DNA of 39,261 nt from Chara braunii (lineage: Eukaryota; Streptophyta; Charophyceae; Charales; Characeae), in assembly GCA_003427395.1 (NCBI GenBank), contig BFEA01000208.1:875508-914768 (forward strand). The letters are read 5' to 3'. This document shows, piece by piece, positions 19,051 through 28,254 of this stretch. The first letter of the stretch is position 1. Each line of letters starts with the position of its first letter. The notes beneath the pieces are model-generated. The model did no database searches and was not told the origin of the DNA. It saw only the letters and a program-made list of their open reading frames with translations. A program made the position numbers and the translations under genes.

Positions 19051-20044
19051 GGGTGGGAGGGTGTCTCAATTGGGACCGGTTAGGTTAGGCAAGTATACAT
19101 CAGGATGATCAAATGGTCAGGTGCTGACGGGCCTGTCATACGCTTACCAGCCAACCTCTACAAAAAAAAAAGGGAACCTTTCTTTTTTCTTTTCTTTTAA
19201 AAGAAAAAAAACAACTTTCACTTTGTAGTTTGAGATCAGCAATGGGCCAATGGCCACTTACCTAAATCTCCTAACGAACAATTTTCATTTTGATTTGTAT
19301 CTCGCCAACCAGTCGCCATGTTCTTACTGTCAGATTGGCTTCAAAATTCGCTGCTCTGTATCTCTTCATAGTTGTAGGGCAGATTTAGGAAATATGATCG
19401 GAGAGGTTTTGGAAGCTGATTTTTTTTTTTTTTTTTTTTTTTTTTTGCAAGAAAGCCCTTATTCCAAGCCCACTATCCCGGTGGCAGTAAGAGAGCCACC
19501 AAGATTGAGGGCTTGATGGCAGCTGTGATTGAATGAAACCCCATTGAGTTAGTGTCTGCTCTTACTAGCACCCCTAGCATCAGCTCGGGCTGTTTCACAT
19601 TAAAATAAAATAAAAAAAAACGAAAAGAAAAGAAAAGAAAAAAAAGAAAAGAAAAGAAAAAAGAGATTTGTTTTTTGTAATTGCACGAAAATCAGCTGGC
19701 GTTGTAGAGGCCAGTCACTGTGTACACAGTGATCACCTGGAGCAGTAGGCTGTGGGTGTCCTGGAATATGAGACCACCTCCCATCCCATCCTCACGTCAA
19801 TACAACTAGCGCACCCCCTATCCCACTATCCTACCTCAGTGTGACCAGCACTCAGGACCATTACCCTACCAATGGGCAGGTAACTTTGATCGAACAGCAG
19901 TGATAGGCACCAGGCTGACAGGTTGCCCAACCCTGGTGGAAGCAGAATAGGACGAGCCTTGTCGAACGGGAACTTTGGACGTTAGGCCCATACAATTTAC
20001 TACAGGCCCCAAGAGACTCTGGGCCCTACGTTTCAGACAGGGTA
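19051..20044. other. Unassigned DNA with homopolymer tracts and a retroposon tail fragment
   Basis: No gene recognised. A T/A foldback tract lies at 19170-19210, poly-T at 19420-19446, and a fragment of the LINE-tail module (agcacccctagcatcagctc, gggctgtttcac, A-rich tail) at about 19562-19665. Confidence 0.5.
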
Positions 20045-20052
20045 TGTGCCGG

Positions 20053-20291
20053 ACCCGCGCAGATGACGGTCCGTCAGGATGGAGAAGAAGGGTTGACGAA
20101 GGAGGAGGTAGAGATGGAGCTGGAAGGGACAGCGCAGCTCCGACGCGGACTCAACACGCACGTACTGCAAAAGTGCGGAATGAAGAGTCATCTGAAAAAC
20201 AGACAACAGCTGGGGTATACCCCCAGCGGACTGACTGGACTGGACTGGACTGGTACCGATAGTGGTACCGGGCAGGACTGGACTGGACTGG
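20053..20291. repeat. (ACTGG)n-tailed dispersed repeat, copy 1
   Basis: From gtgccggacccg through ggtccgtcaggatggagaag, aactcaacacgcacgtact-like and ggggtatacccccagc sequence to tandem actgg units, this is over 80% alike to 26687-26905 by eye. The palindrome GGGGTATACCCC is conserved. A constant microsatellite end suggests a retroposon tail. Confidence 0.8.
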
Positions 20292-20300
20292 AATAGTACA

Positions 20301-20340
20301 CGGCCTGTGGGATCAGGCCACGGCCTGGTCCCACAGGCCG
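20301..20340. repeat. Near-perfect 20-bp-arm hairpin
   Basis: CGGCCTGTGGGATCAGGCCA (20301-20320) pairs with 20321-20340 at 18 of 20 positions with no spacer. It lies directly after the ACTGG tail. Confidence 0.85.
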
Positions 20341-21382
20341 AGCTGGCAAATAGCCGAACAGGCCATGACTGTAGGTCAGGGCAGATGGAGGCCCGCTGCA
20401 CGATCCTCATACCTGTAATGGATCGCAAGAGCCATAAACACACTATCCGCAAAAGCAGCGGAACTCTGCACTAAAGAAAGCTGATAAATATAGGATGCGG
20501 AGTCCATGCGATGCAGCCTAAGCAACATAATGTCAAATGGAAAGCAAATGTCTGGTATACACATCCTAACTAACAACAAAAAATGAAATGTCACATGATA
20601 CAATCCTAAAGTCCTGGAGGCAATGGCCTCAGTGCTGAACGGAAAAGAGCAATATATCAAAAGATAAAATCATGTCGCTGAACCACTAAGAGTGGGATGG
20701 TCTCAGAGGGGGTGAATGCAGCCTAAGAATCGAAACTCCTAAGGGCAGTCACACATGAAGGAGGGATACGTCATCAGGCTCAAGGTGAGGGAGAGTGGTA
20801 ACGAAACAAAACCAATGACCGTAACAGATAGACCATTAGGGCGGGTAATGCTCGACAAAAGGGTGACACCATGCAGGGTCGACCATGAAAAAGGGAGTCT
20901 AGAATAGGGTGGAGATATGCCTAACTGAAGGCATGCAAGAGACGGCACTTGGGTGATGAGGGCAGTGGGTGAGAGAAACATGCACACAACTCACCGACTG
21001 GGGGAGGAGGGAGCTAGATATGGGAGCAGGGAAACCAAGATAACGCTACGGTCTCAATGCTTATGTGATACCAAGGGAGAACCCAACTCAAAGAGACTCA
21101 GCTAAGTGAGAACCATCATGCAACAAATGCAAGGGAATGTACAGGGTAGGGTGGTGGCGTGAAGTAGTCACGTCCAAAGTAGCTGAAGTCGTCGATGACG
21201 TCGATGAAGTAGGAGTCGAGCCGATGTCGAAGCAGGGCTGCAAAATGCTGACATCCTGAAAAAAACTGATGATGGAGTACCTGATGGTGTGAGTCAGTAG
21301 GGAGAAGTGGGTGATCAGAGTATCAGTCGTCGAGATGTCGAGGGCGTCAACGAGTGTGTTGTGGGCGTGGGGAGGCGTTTGT
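20341..21382. other. 3' flank of the chromovirus, possible decayed LTR
   Basis: No gene. On the minus strand this follows the chromodomain stop, so a 3' LTR is expected, but no second copy was found upstream of the element. No TG...CA boundary is convincing. Confidence 0.35.
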
Positions 21383-22165
21383 CTACTGCTGAAGAACAAC
21401 GTCAGAGGGAGCGGGCTCGTCCTCAACGATCTCCTTAGTCGGAGAAGGAGGAAAAGGGTCAGTCGACTGAGTAGGAGCAGATGCCTCAGCACGCCGAGCA
21501 CGGTCATATGCACGCACCAACATCCGGGCGTGTTGCAAGTGCTCGAGGGACTCCCAAGTAGCCTCCTCATCAGGATAGCCCTTCCAACACACAAGGTACT
21601 CGATGCGTGGAGGGGTATCGTCAGTAACTCGGCGAGATTCGATGTCAAAAACGACGAAATCCTCGTGACTGTCCACCATGATAGGTGGATGGCGCTCATA
21701 AGGACGTCCGACGAAGCGCTCAGACGGTCTGCGATAAGGACGCAGCGAGGAGACGTGGTAAACATCGTGTACGCGAGCTTGTCGAAGGTAATCAGGTAGC
21801 TTCACATGGAAGCTGACCGGACTAGTGGCAGTATCAGAACCGACGGCCTGAAGGATGCGACAAGGACCGACGAAACGACGCCTGAACTTGCGAAGCGTAT
21901 CCGCTTCGAGCTGCAAGTGGCGTGCGTCGACAAGCACATCGTCACTGACTTTGAATGGGTGATCCATTCGTGATCGGGTTGCTCGTGTGGCCATGCGAGT
22001 CTGGGAGTCGGCTAGACTCTCGTGTGCGCACTTCATAATCGTCGCTATGTGGGCGATCCAGTCGTCAAGCGCAGGATAACGAGTGTCTGGGCGCAACCAC
22101 GATGGTCGTAGGAAGTCCGTGGGTACGCGAGGGTAGTAGCCGAGGTCGCAATAAAATGACGACAT
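21383..22165 (-). pseudogene. Integrase C-terminus plus chromodomain, 260-codon open frame
   Basis: This is the longest undamaged part of the chromovirus. Residues about 1-130 are the end of the integrase core and a GPY/F-like region (RRFVGPCRILQAVG), followed by KLPDYLRQARVHDVYHVSSLRPY, a typical Ty3/gypsy block. Residues about 190-235 contain VFDIESRR, YLVCWKGYPDEEATWESLEH and LVRAYDRA, a chromodomain with the aromatic Y, W and W positions present. Chromodomains of this class steer integration towards heterochromatin. The acidic Ser/Pro-rich tail ends at 21383. The start Met is simply the first in frame; the true reading came from upstream pol. Confidence 0.85.
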
Positions 22166-22303
22166 CCCCGTGGCTGGCGAAACAACGTGGTTGTACGCAA
22201 TCTCCGCTTGGGATAAGTGTAAGTTTCACTGTTGGTCATCCTTAATAAACTTTCAAAGGATATTACCGAGAGTTTTGTTGGTAACCTAAGTCTGATCATC
22301 CGT

Positions 22304-22585
22304 CTAAGGGTGGTAAGATGATGGGAAGCGGAGTTGGGATCCGTACACCTCGTGTAGACGTCGCCAGAATGTGCTGGTAAACCGCAGGTCACGATCGGAG
22401 ATGATGCTCTGAGGTAAGTCGTGATCTCTCACGACTCGGTCCAAGACGATGTCGACGACCTCACGAGCGCAAATGCGATAGTGGCACGGGACAAAAAGTG
22501 CACTCTTCGTGAAGTGATCGATGATGACCAAGATAGCATCATGACCGCGCTCAGTGGATGGGCGGAGGGGACCAATGAAATCCAT
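22304..22585 (-). pseudogene. Integrase catalytic core fragment
   Basis: MDFIGPLRPS and ILVIIDHFTKSALFVPCH carry the first catalytic Asp region. SIISDRDLRFTSTFWRRL carries the second Asp. The frame then breaks near 22304 and the Glu-containing helix falls in another frame before 22165. Part of the chromovirus pol. Confidence 0.85.
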
Positions 22586-22681
22586 CGAGATGGACTACCA
22601 ACGACCCTCGAGTATGGGTAAGGGCTGAAGTAACCCATACGGAAGGTGATTCGCAATGTTCTCCTCCTAGCAGGTAGGACA

Positions 22682-23071
22682 CTACTGGATGTAGGCTTTG
22701 ACGAAGTTCTTGGACTTCGGCCAGACGTATAAACGGCAAACACGAGCCAACGTCTTGTGGAAGCCCATATGACCGGCAACTGTCTGGTCATGGAACTCTG
22801 CTACAGCTTGGACGCGGAACTCTCCGGTGGAGGGAAAGCAAATACGTGGTTCTAGCTGACCAGATCTGCCATGCCCGTACACGAGACCGTTCTCACCGAG
22901 TGAGTATGAGGGAATGGTCTTGCCACTTCGCAGTGTCGCATGGATGACGTGATAATCCAGGCAGTGACGATACTGAGTGCGATATGCGTCGATCACCGAC
23001 TGCTCAACAATGGTGATGGAGATGGCAGCAAAATGGATGGGTTCTTGATTGTGATCAAGACGACGGGACAA
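22682..23071 (-). pseudogene. RNase H end / integrase H2C2 zinc-binding fragment
   Basis: LVYGHGRSG and FHDQTVAGHMGFHKTLARV match the N-terminal HHCC region of Ty3/gypsy integrases: both His are present, and the Cys pair falls near a frame break at about 22680. Upstream SILRTDNxxVQ-like and RPARWW words at 23247-23140 are the end of RNase H in another frame. Confidence 0.75.
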
Positions 23072-23270
23072 GGCGTCGGTGACGTGGTTCGTCTCACCCT
23101 TGATGGGCTGAGTTGTGAACTCAACTCGGATAAGTCACGCCACCAACGTGCCGGTCGAGGGGAAAGCTTGGGCTTTGTGAGGAAAGTCTGGACAACTGAG
23201 TTGTCCGTGCGCACCGTGCAGGTAGTGACGCCAATGTCGGGTAGCATAAACTATTGCGAGCACCTCACAT

Positions 23271-23612
23271 TCATCGGTAGTGTAGTTTATCTCGGCAGGC
23301 CGTAGCTGACGGGAGTAGAAGGCGATTGGAAAATCCCTTACACGAGCCTCGACAGTCCCATCCTCCACGATGGTCGGGGAGTAAGTAACGGGAGGACTGT
23401 CCGTGGAAGGAAGTGGTGGGAGGGTAGGCGTCAGTCGAAAAAAAGGTTTCAGCAGAAGGAGGGGGGAAATGAGGAACATGAGGATAAGGTGAATCGGGAG
23501 GAGAGGGGAATGCCTGAGAAAATATTGCTTCTACTGCGAAATTTGACGCATCGGTGGAGATAATGAAGGGGCGATCAAAATCAGGGAGGCGAAGAACCGG
23601 CGCACAAGTCAC
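23271..23612 (-). pseudogene. RNase H domain fragments with Pro/Ser-rich insertion
   Basis: PVLRLPDFDRPFIISTDASNFAVEAIFSQ contains the first RNase H catalytic Asp. It is followed by a Pro/Ser-rich run not usual at this position. The domain resumes in another frame (23479-23135) with FYSRQLRPAEINYTTDECEV and LAIVYATRHWRHYLHG, including the catalytic Glu region. Confidence 0.8.
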
Positions 23613-23738
23613 GGTCTTCTTGAGGGCGTGAAAAGCATCCTCGCAGAGGGGTGTCCAAAACCATGGCGGGTTCTTTCGGAGGAGGGTGGAGGTAAGGACG
23701 TAGGAATTTATAGAGTATCCTCGGATGAAATTACTATA

Positions 23739-24493
23739 CTAGTAACTAGTGAGGCCTAGGAAACTGCGAAGCTGCTTGGCAGATGTGGGGACAGGCCACT
23801 CTGCAATAGCAGTGATCTTCGTGTCATCCATGTGGAGACCCTGGTCAGACACATGGTATCCTAGGAAGTCTACTTTGCTTGAGGCACTTACTAAGTTTGA
23901 CATAGAAGTCATGCTTGTGTAAGCGTTGGAGGACATTGCAGAGGTGTCTGAGATGGTCTTCTAAGGTACGACTATAGACCAGAATATCGTCCAGGTATAT
24001 GAGAACGTATTCTTCAAGGATGTCCCTGAAGATGTCGTTCATCGCCCTCTGGAAGGTGGCGGCTGCATTGGTGAGGCCGAATGGCATCACCGTAAACTCA
24101 TAGTGGCCGATGCGATTGAAAGACGGTCTTCGGCTGGTCCTCTGTGGCTACGCGGATCTGGTGGTCACTGCTATGAAGATCGATCTTCGTGAAAAAACGG
24201 TTGCCTGCTAGACGGTCAAACAGCTCATCCGCGCGAGGCATGAGATAGTTGTTCTTAACCTTGTAACGGTTAAGACCGCGGTACTCAATGCAGAGGCGAA
24301 AAGTTTCATCCGCTTTGCGAGCAAAGAGGACGGGTGCACCCCAAAGGGGGGGAGCTACTGGCTTTAATAAAACCCAGTCGAAGGAGCTCCTCAAGCTGAC
24401 GCTTGACTTCCTTCGCCTCTGGAATCGAGAGTCAGTAAGGTGCCTGATGATGGACATGATAGTAAGGTACGAGCTGGATAGAATGCTCAACAC
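23739..24493 (-). pseudogene. Ty3/gypsy reverse transcriptase, three frames
   Basis: 24493-24098 contains WGAPVLFARKADETFRLCIE, YRGLN and FFTKIDLHSSDHQIRV (motif A). 24090-23845 contains MPFGLTNAAATFQRAM and VLIYLDDILVYS (motif C, YLDD). 23936-23739 has the thumb word KVDFLGYHVSDQGL and LRSFLGLTSY. Each change of frame marks a small indel. The enzyme cannot be made from this copy. Confidence 0.9.
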
Positions 24494-24770
24494 CGCACAC
24501 GGGAGGGATCCTAATATATGAGAAATACGGGGGGAAAATGTCGGGATACTCTCGAATCAAATCGCAAACGGCGGGGTCTATATCAGCCGTGAACCGCATG
24601 AGTTCCTCAACGTCTGCGTCGGCATGAGACGTATGGGTGGACTCGGCAGTGAACGGCGATGTCGAGGAGGTATCCGCAGGGTGACGGGTGGATGTGGAGA
24701 TGAGAGCCGCGAAGATGGAGGAAATAATAACCACGGAGGGGAGGGGGAGAGAAAATAAAATAAACAATGA

Positions 24771-24992
24771 AATTTTGAGATAAAAATAATATAAATAAAA
24801 ATAAAAATAAATAAATAAATAAAATGTGAAAAGATAAGTGATATTTATTTTTTTGTAATTTTTGGCAGCATTTCCCTACCCCCCATGAGGTCAAGAATGA
24901 GCCAAGAGGAAGGAGGGACCAAGATGAGCACACTAAAGTTCAAAATGCCGCAAATTATAAATTTCAAATATATATATATATATATATATATA

Positions 24993-25024
<32 letters not shown>

Positions 25025-25440
25025 ATACGTAGATGAGGAGGTGAAGAAAAACTAAGTGTTGTTTTTTTTCAAAAATTTTGGCAGCATTTCGTTACCCCCA
25101 TGGGGTCGAAGTGTGCCGTCAAGAAGAAAGACTAAGTAAAATTAGGAAATTTTACCAGCACTTCGCTACCCCCAAGGGGTCAAAATGTGTTGAAAAGACC
25201 AAGTAAAAGAAGAAAAGAAAATTTTGGCAACACTTTGTTATCCCCACGGGGTCAAAATGTGTGTCGAAGCAAGAATGACTAACTCCTAATCAGATTCGAG
25301 GGTGCCACAAAGAAATTCATTTTTTTTATTTTTTTATTTTATTTTTTATTTTTTTGGAGAAATTCAAATTTTCAGAATAAATAAATAAATAAATAAAATA
25401 AAATAAATCAGAGAATGATAAAAAGAGGTGGGGAATAAGA
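24771..25440. repeat. AT-rich DNA with (TAAA)n, (TA)n and a GGGG-palindrome minisatellite
   Basis: (ataa)n runs lie at about 24785-24825, 24995-25026 and 25377-25408, and (ta)n at about 24969-24992. Four irregularly spaced copies of a 30-35-bp word of the form ttnggcagcattt...taccccc-a-gggtc-aa-tgtg occur at about 24867-24897, 25078-25113, 25150-25190 and 25222-25262. Each has a CCCC/GGGG hairpin core. No gene. Confidence 0.75.
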
Positions 25441-25870
25441 TAATTCGAATTTTTGGAATTTTTTTTTTTTTATGGAAATATAAAAAAAAAAGATAAAAAG
25501 AAGAAAAACAGAAAAGTTTCGAAGTTGAGGGGAGGGGGGATGAAAAAGTATAAAAAAAAAAAAAGAGAAATAGGTGCGAAAGAGAAAAAGACTGAAGGGG
25601 GAGATGAGAGAAAGGATGGGGTTGTAGTGAGGGGGGGAAGAGGGAGAGGAGGGTGGTAGAATGGAAGAGAAGGATACATAAAAGGTGGAGAGGAGTAGAT
25701 GAGATTAGTAGAAGATGGTGAGTGGGGAGGAGAGGAGAGAAAAAAGTTGTGGGAGATGAGTGAAGAGGGAGGTAGGAAGAGAGAGTAGTGGTAGGGTTAG
25801 AAAAGATGATTAGATGAATGGGGGGGAGAGAGAAAAGGGGTTGGGGGAGAGTAGGTTAGTGGGCAGGATG
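25441..25870. other. Purine-rich strand, non-coding
   Basis: The plus strand is overwhelmingly A/G for about 400 bases (for example gaggggaggggggatgaaaa near 25530 and ggagaggagaggagagaaaa-like sequence near 25725). Lys/Gly-rich and Phe/Pro-rich frames are by-products. Confidence 0.8.
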
Positions 25871-26221
25871 GTGATACCGAGCTCTTGGGTGGCCAAGAGC
25901 AGAGCACTACGAGGATCCACAAAATCTTGGCCTTCAAGATGCTGCTGGCCTGATGCCACGACAAAAAAAAAAAAGTTGGGGTGGGCTGAGATCTTGATCA
26001 GCCACCCAGATGTCACTGTAGTGCAACCCTCTAGTTAGGGGGGTCTTCAAGATCGACAGCAAGTTGCCATGTGGCACTGCAGAGAGGCCGCACATGGGGG
26101 CAAATAGTTGTCTGCCCACACGCTGCTCGCTACTCATCGACGGGGCGAAGAGGGCAGGGGGGGGCAAATAGCTGTTGTGCCACCTCTTCAACAACAACAA
26201 GCCACAATATCAGCTCATACT
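25871..26221. other. Unassigned DNA
   Basis: No gene recognised. Words such as ggggcaaatagttgt / ggggcaaatagctgtt recur at 26097 and 26162, hinting at a degenerate internal repeat. Confidence 0.4.
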
Positions 26222-26303
26222 GTGGCTTTGGCCAGTGTGTTAAGGCACTGGCCACGCACGCACATGAGCAACAGCTGCCCAGGTTCAAACCCTGGCAGAT
26301 GCA
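26222..26303 (+). mobile_element. tRNA-derived SINE head
   Basis: TTGGCCAGTGTGTTAAGGC (26228-26246) resembles a tRNA D-arm with a pol III A box. CCAGG-TTCAAAC-CCTGG (26279-26295) is a perfect T-arm containing a B box (GGTTCAAACCC). The spacing fits a tRNA body, but the acceptor stem does not pair, so this is a SINE promoter head rather than a tRNA gene. A body with gatcttgataataataat follows. Confidence 0.6.
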
Positions 26304-26475
26304 GCATCTCGGATCTTGATAATAATAATTCGAGGGCGGGGCGGGGCGAGGTAGGGCAGCGTGGGCGCGGCGCGTGGCGGCCTTGCATCTCGGATCTTGA
26401 TAATAATAATCCGGGAGCAGGGCGGGGCGGGGCAGCGTGGGCGCGTGGCGCACGCGCATGTGCGGCGGCCTTGGC
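26304..26475. repeat. Tandem duplication of SINE body, 91-bp period
   Basis: gcatctcggatcttgataat plus aataat starts at 26304 and 26395. Each is followed by a (ggggc)n-rich, gcgtgggcgcg-containing stretch. 26476-26684 is GC-rich unassigned sequence. Confidence 0.8.
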
Positions 26476-26686
26476 CTTGGCACTTCCGCACATGCGTCGT
26501 GACGACAACTCCCTTTTTCCGCCACGTGTCAGCCTTTGCACGCTCCCATTTTTTTGCTGTTATTTCACTGTTTTAGCCCTGCAAAACCCTGAAAATCCTG
26601 CTATCGGGATTACACCGATTTCTCCTTGTTACGAGGGGGCGGGCGGGCGGGCCGGAGCGGGGACCGTTCCCGCTCAGATACCAGTG

Positions 26687-26905
26687 TGCCGGACCCGCTG
26701 GGATGGCGGTCCGTCAGGATGGAGAAGAAGGGTTAACGAAGTAGGAGGTGGAGATGGAGCTGGAAGGGACAACGCAGCTCCGACGCAGACTCAACACGCA
26801 CGTACTCCAAGTTGTGTAAAATTGAAGAATGATGAAAAACAGACAACAACTGGGGTATACCCCCAGCAGACTGACTGGACTGGACTGGACTGGACTGGTA
26901 CCGAA
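26687..26905. repeat. (ACTGG)n-tailed dispersed repeat, copy 2
   Basis: Partner of 20053-20291, with the same internal GGGGTATACCCC palindrome and actgg array. Its tail ends at ggtaccgaag, exactly where the Penelope-like copy 2 coding sequence breaks off. Confidence 0.8.
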
Positions 26906-27985
26906 GTTGTTTAATTGCCCGCACTTCAACCACATTATTATCCGAAAGATACAGACCCCTATTGTTGTTAAAACAACTACGTAACTGATAATTGGAGATC
27001 GAAAAGACATTCATACCTTCCTGAATATTGCCCAATCCGTCAATAATATACTTCCTCAGCTGTTGCAAATTCCGTTGAAAAACAGGACATAGGATATTCT
27101 TATTGTTACGTGCAATACTTGGAATCAATCATGTTTCGCGAAATCTAAACGCTACATGTTCACCGCATCTCGGAAGATTAAGCCCTCCACATGAGCAAGC
27201 AAAATAAAATTGTCTCGAAAATTCCCTAAAATTCAACAGAAAATCGCCGACAGACTTGTTTTTTACCCAGACAATCCTCAGTTTCCTACATACGATCTTC
27301 TACAAAATAGGATGGATCGAAGAAGCACGAATAATGGATAGACAAAGGTTCCTAACGCGTTTCTTTGAAAGATAGGAATCAAAGGGTAAGTTCAAAGTAG
27401 CACTAATTATAAGTTTGACAGAAAAACGATTTTTAACAACCCGAGCTATAGTCGCTCGTAAGCTCGCCCTACTTTCTTTTCTTGAAAAACATCGAACGCA
27501 ATTATACAACATTAAAAGTTTATCGAACGGCTCACGATACAATCTCTTGCACTTCGAGGGATTAGACAGGATTTCAGTAAGTTCCCCTTTCTGCTTTTCA
27601 AATCTCGAGCAAAAACGTGAGATTTTCACAAAGAGAAGACTAACCCCTGATACCAGTTTCTCTCTACAGTTTTTAAACAACTTAGTCCAACTCTCCGTAG
27701 TTACTACAGACGAGCCAGAACACAGTTTGAGAATTTTTCACCTACTGATCAAAACATTACCTCCTACGCATCTCACCGAAACTATTCGAACATGCCGACG
27801 GAAGCACTCATCAAGTATTTCTTGAATATTAGTAGAGCTTACCGCAATAGACGACTCAAACATGCACGGAGCCTCGATCGCGACAGTGCCATCGTAATCA
27901 TCACAACCTCCTTCCTTCTTACACCTTCGTTCTCTTTTCCCCGAACGTGGTTTCCTCCTTTGTTTTAATCTCCCATGAGTGGAAA
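26906..27985 (-). pseudogene. N-terminal part of Penelope-like RT polyprotein, copy 2
   Basis: After the GIY-YIG domain, the minus strand encodes a basic helical region (27680-27300: RFEKQKGELTEILSNPSK, then SKRVRNLCLSIIR). Next, in another frame, is a Cys-rich block FACSCGGLNLPRCGEHVAF (about 27200-27140). Then comes a 27128-26906 segment (LCPVFQRNLQQLRKYIIDGL and SISNYQLRSCF). These precede the RT fingers in this family. The fingers and palm are missing here but are present at 7745-6488. A zinc-binding role for the Cys block is inferred. Confidence 0.55.
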
Positions 27986-28254
27986 TAGAATTCAGGAATG
28001 GATTTAACCGTCGAATAAAATACGCTTTCGGTCTATAATAGCTGATCAGTGCTAGTGTGTGCAATAGGAACTACTACGTACCCTCCAACCCGACACTGTC
28101 TAAGCCATCAGTATAAACAATGATTACGAATGTCGGCATTCATTGATGCATTGACTCTCCCAACGTGTTCCTTCCATCTGCACAGAGCCAATATAGACGT
28201 GCATCCTACGTAGACGTGTTTGCACCAAGGTGATACCAGTATGTACACCAGAGG
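27985..28254 (-). pseudogene. GIY-YIG endonuclease domain, copy 2
   Basis: PLVYILV (28254) is the GIY strand and HVYVGCTS the YIG strand. CRWKEHVGRVN supplies the following catalytic-region helix with Arg, Lys/Glu and His. After stops near 28105, another frame gives YFIRRLNPFLNS (about 28025), the terminal conserved Asn region. GIY-YIG nucleases are the endonucleases of Penelope-like elements. Here the domain is encoded upstream (N-terminal) of the RT, the arrangement reported for Naiad/Chlamys-type PLEs, instead of the C-terminal position of classical Penelope. Disrupted by stops. Confidence 0.7.

Larger units (their letters stand above)
21383..24770 (-). mobile_element. Ty3/gypsy chromovirus-type retrotransposon, decayed pol
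   Basis: Domains in order on the minus strand: pre-RT linker, RT, RNase H, integrase and chromodomain. RT before integrase defines the Ty3/gypsy order and the terminal chromodomain places it with chromoviruses. No gag or protease is recognisable beyond 24770, where AT-rich repeats start. No LTR pair is seen, so it is truncated. At least five frameshifts or stops interrupt pol. Confidence 0.9.

Noticed and set aside
20765-20830. Another CTGATGA (minus strand) as a third hammerhead
   Set aside because: No GAAA with pairing stems at a suitable distance.
21030-21090. Possible tRNA-iMet primer binding site (ttggtatca on the minus strand)
   Set aside because: Only about eight bases fit and it lies at the 3' end of the element, where a primer binding site is not expected.
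20739-21382. 3' LTR of the chromovirus
   Set aside because: No second copy was found beyond 24770 and no TG/CA border with a duplication could be defined; only recorded as possible.
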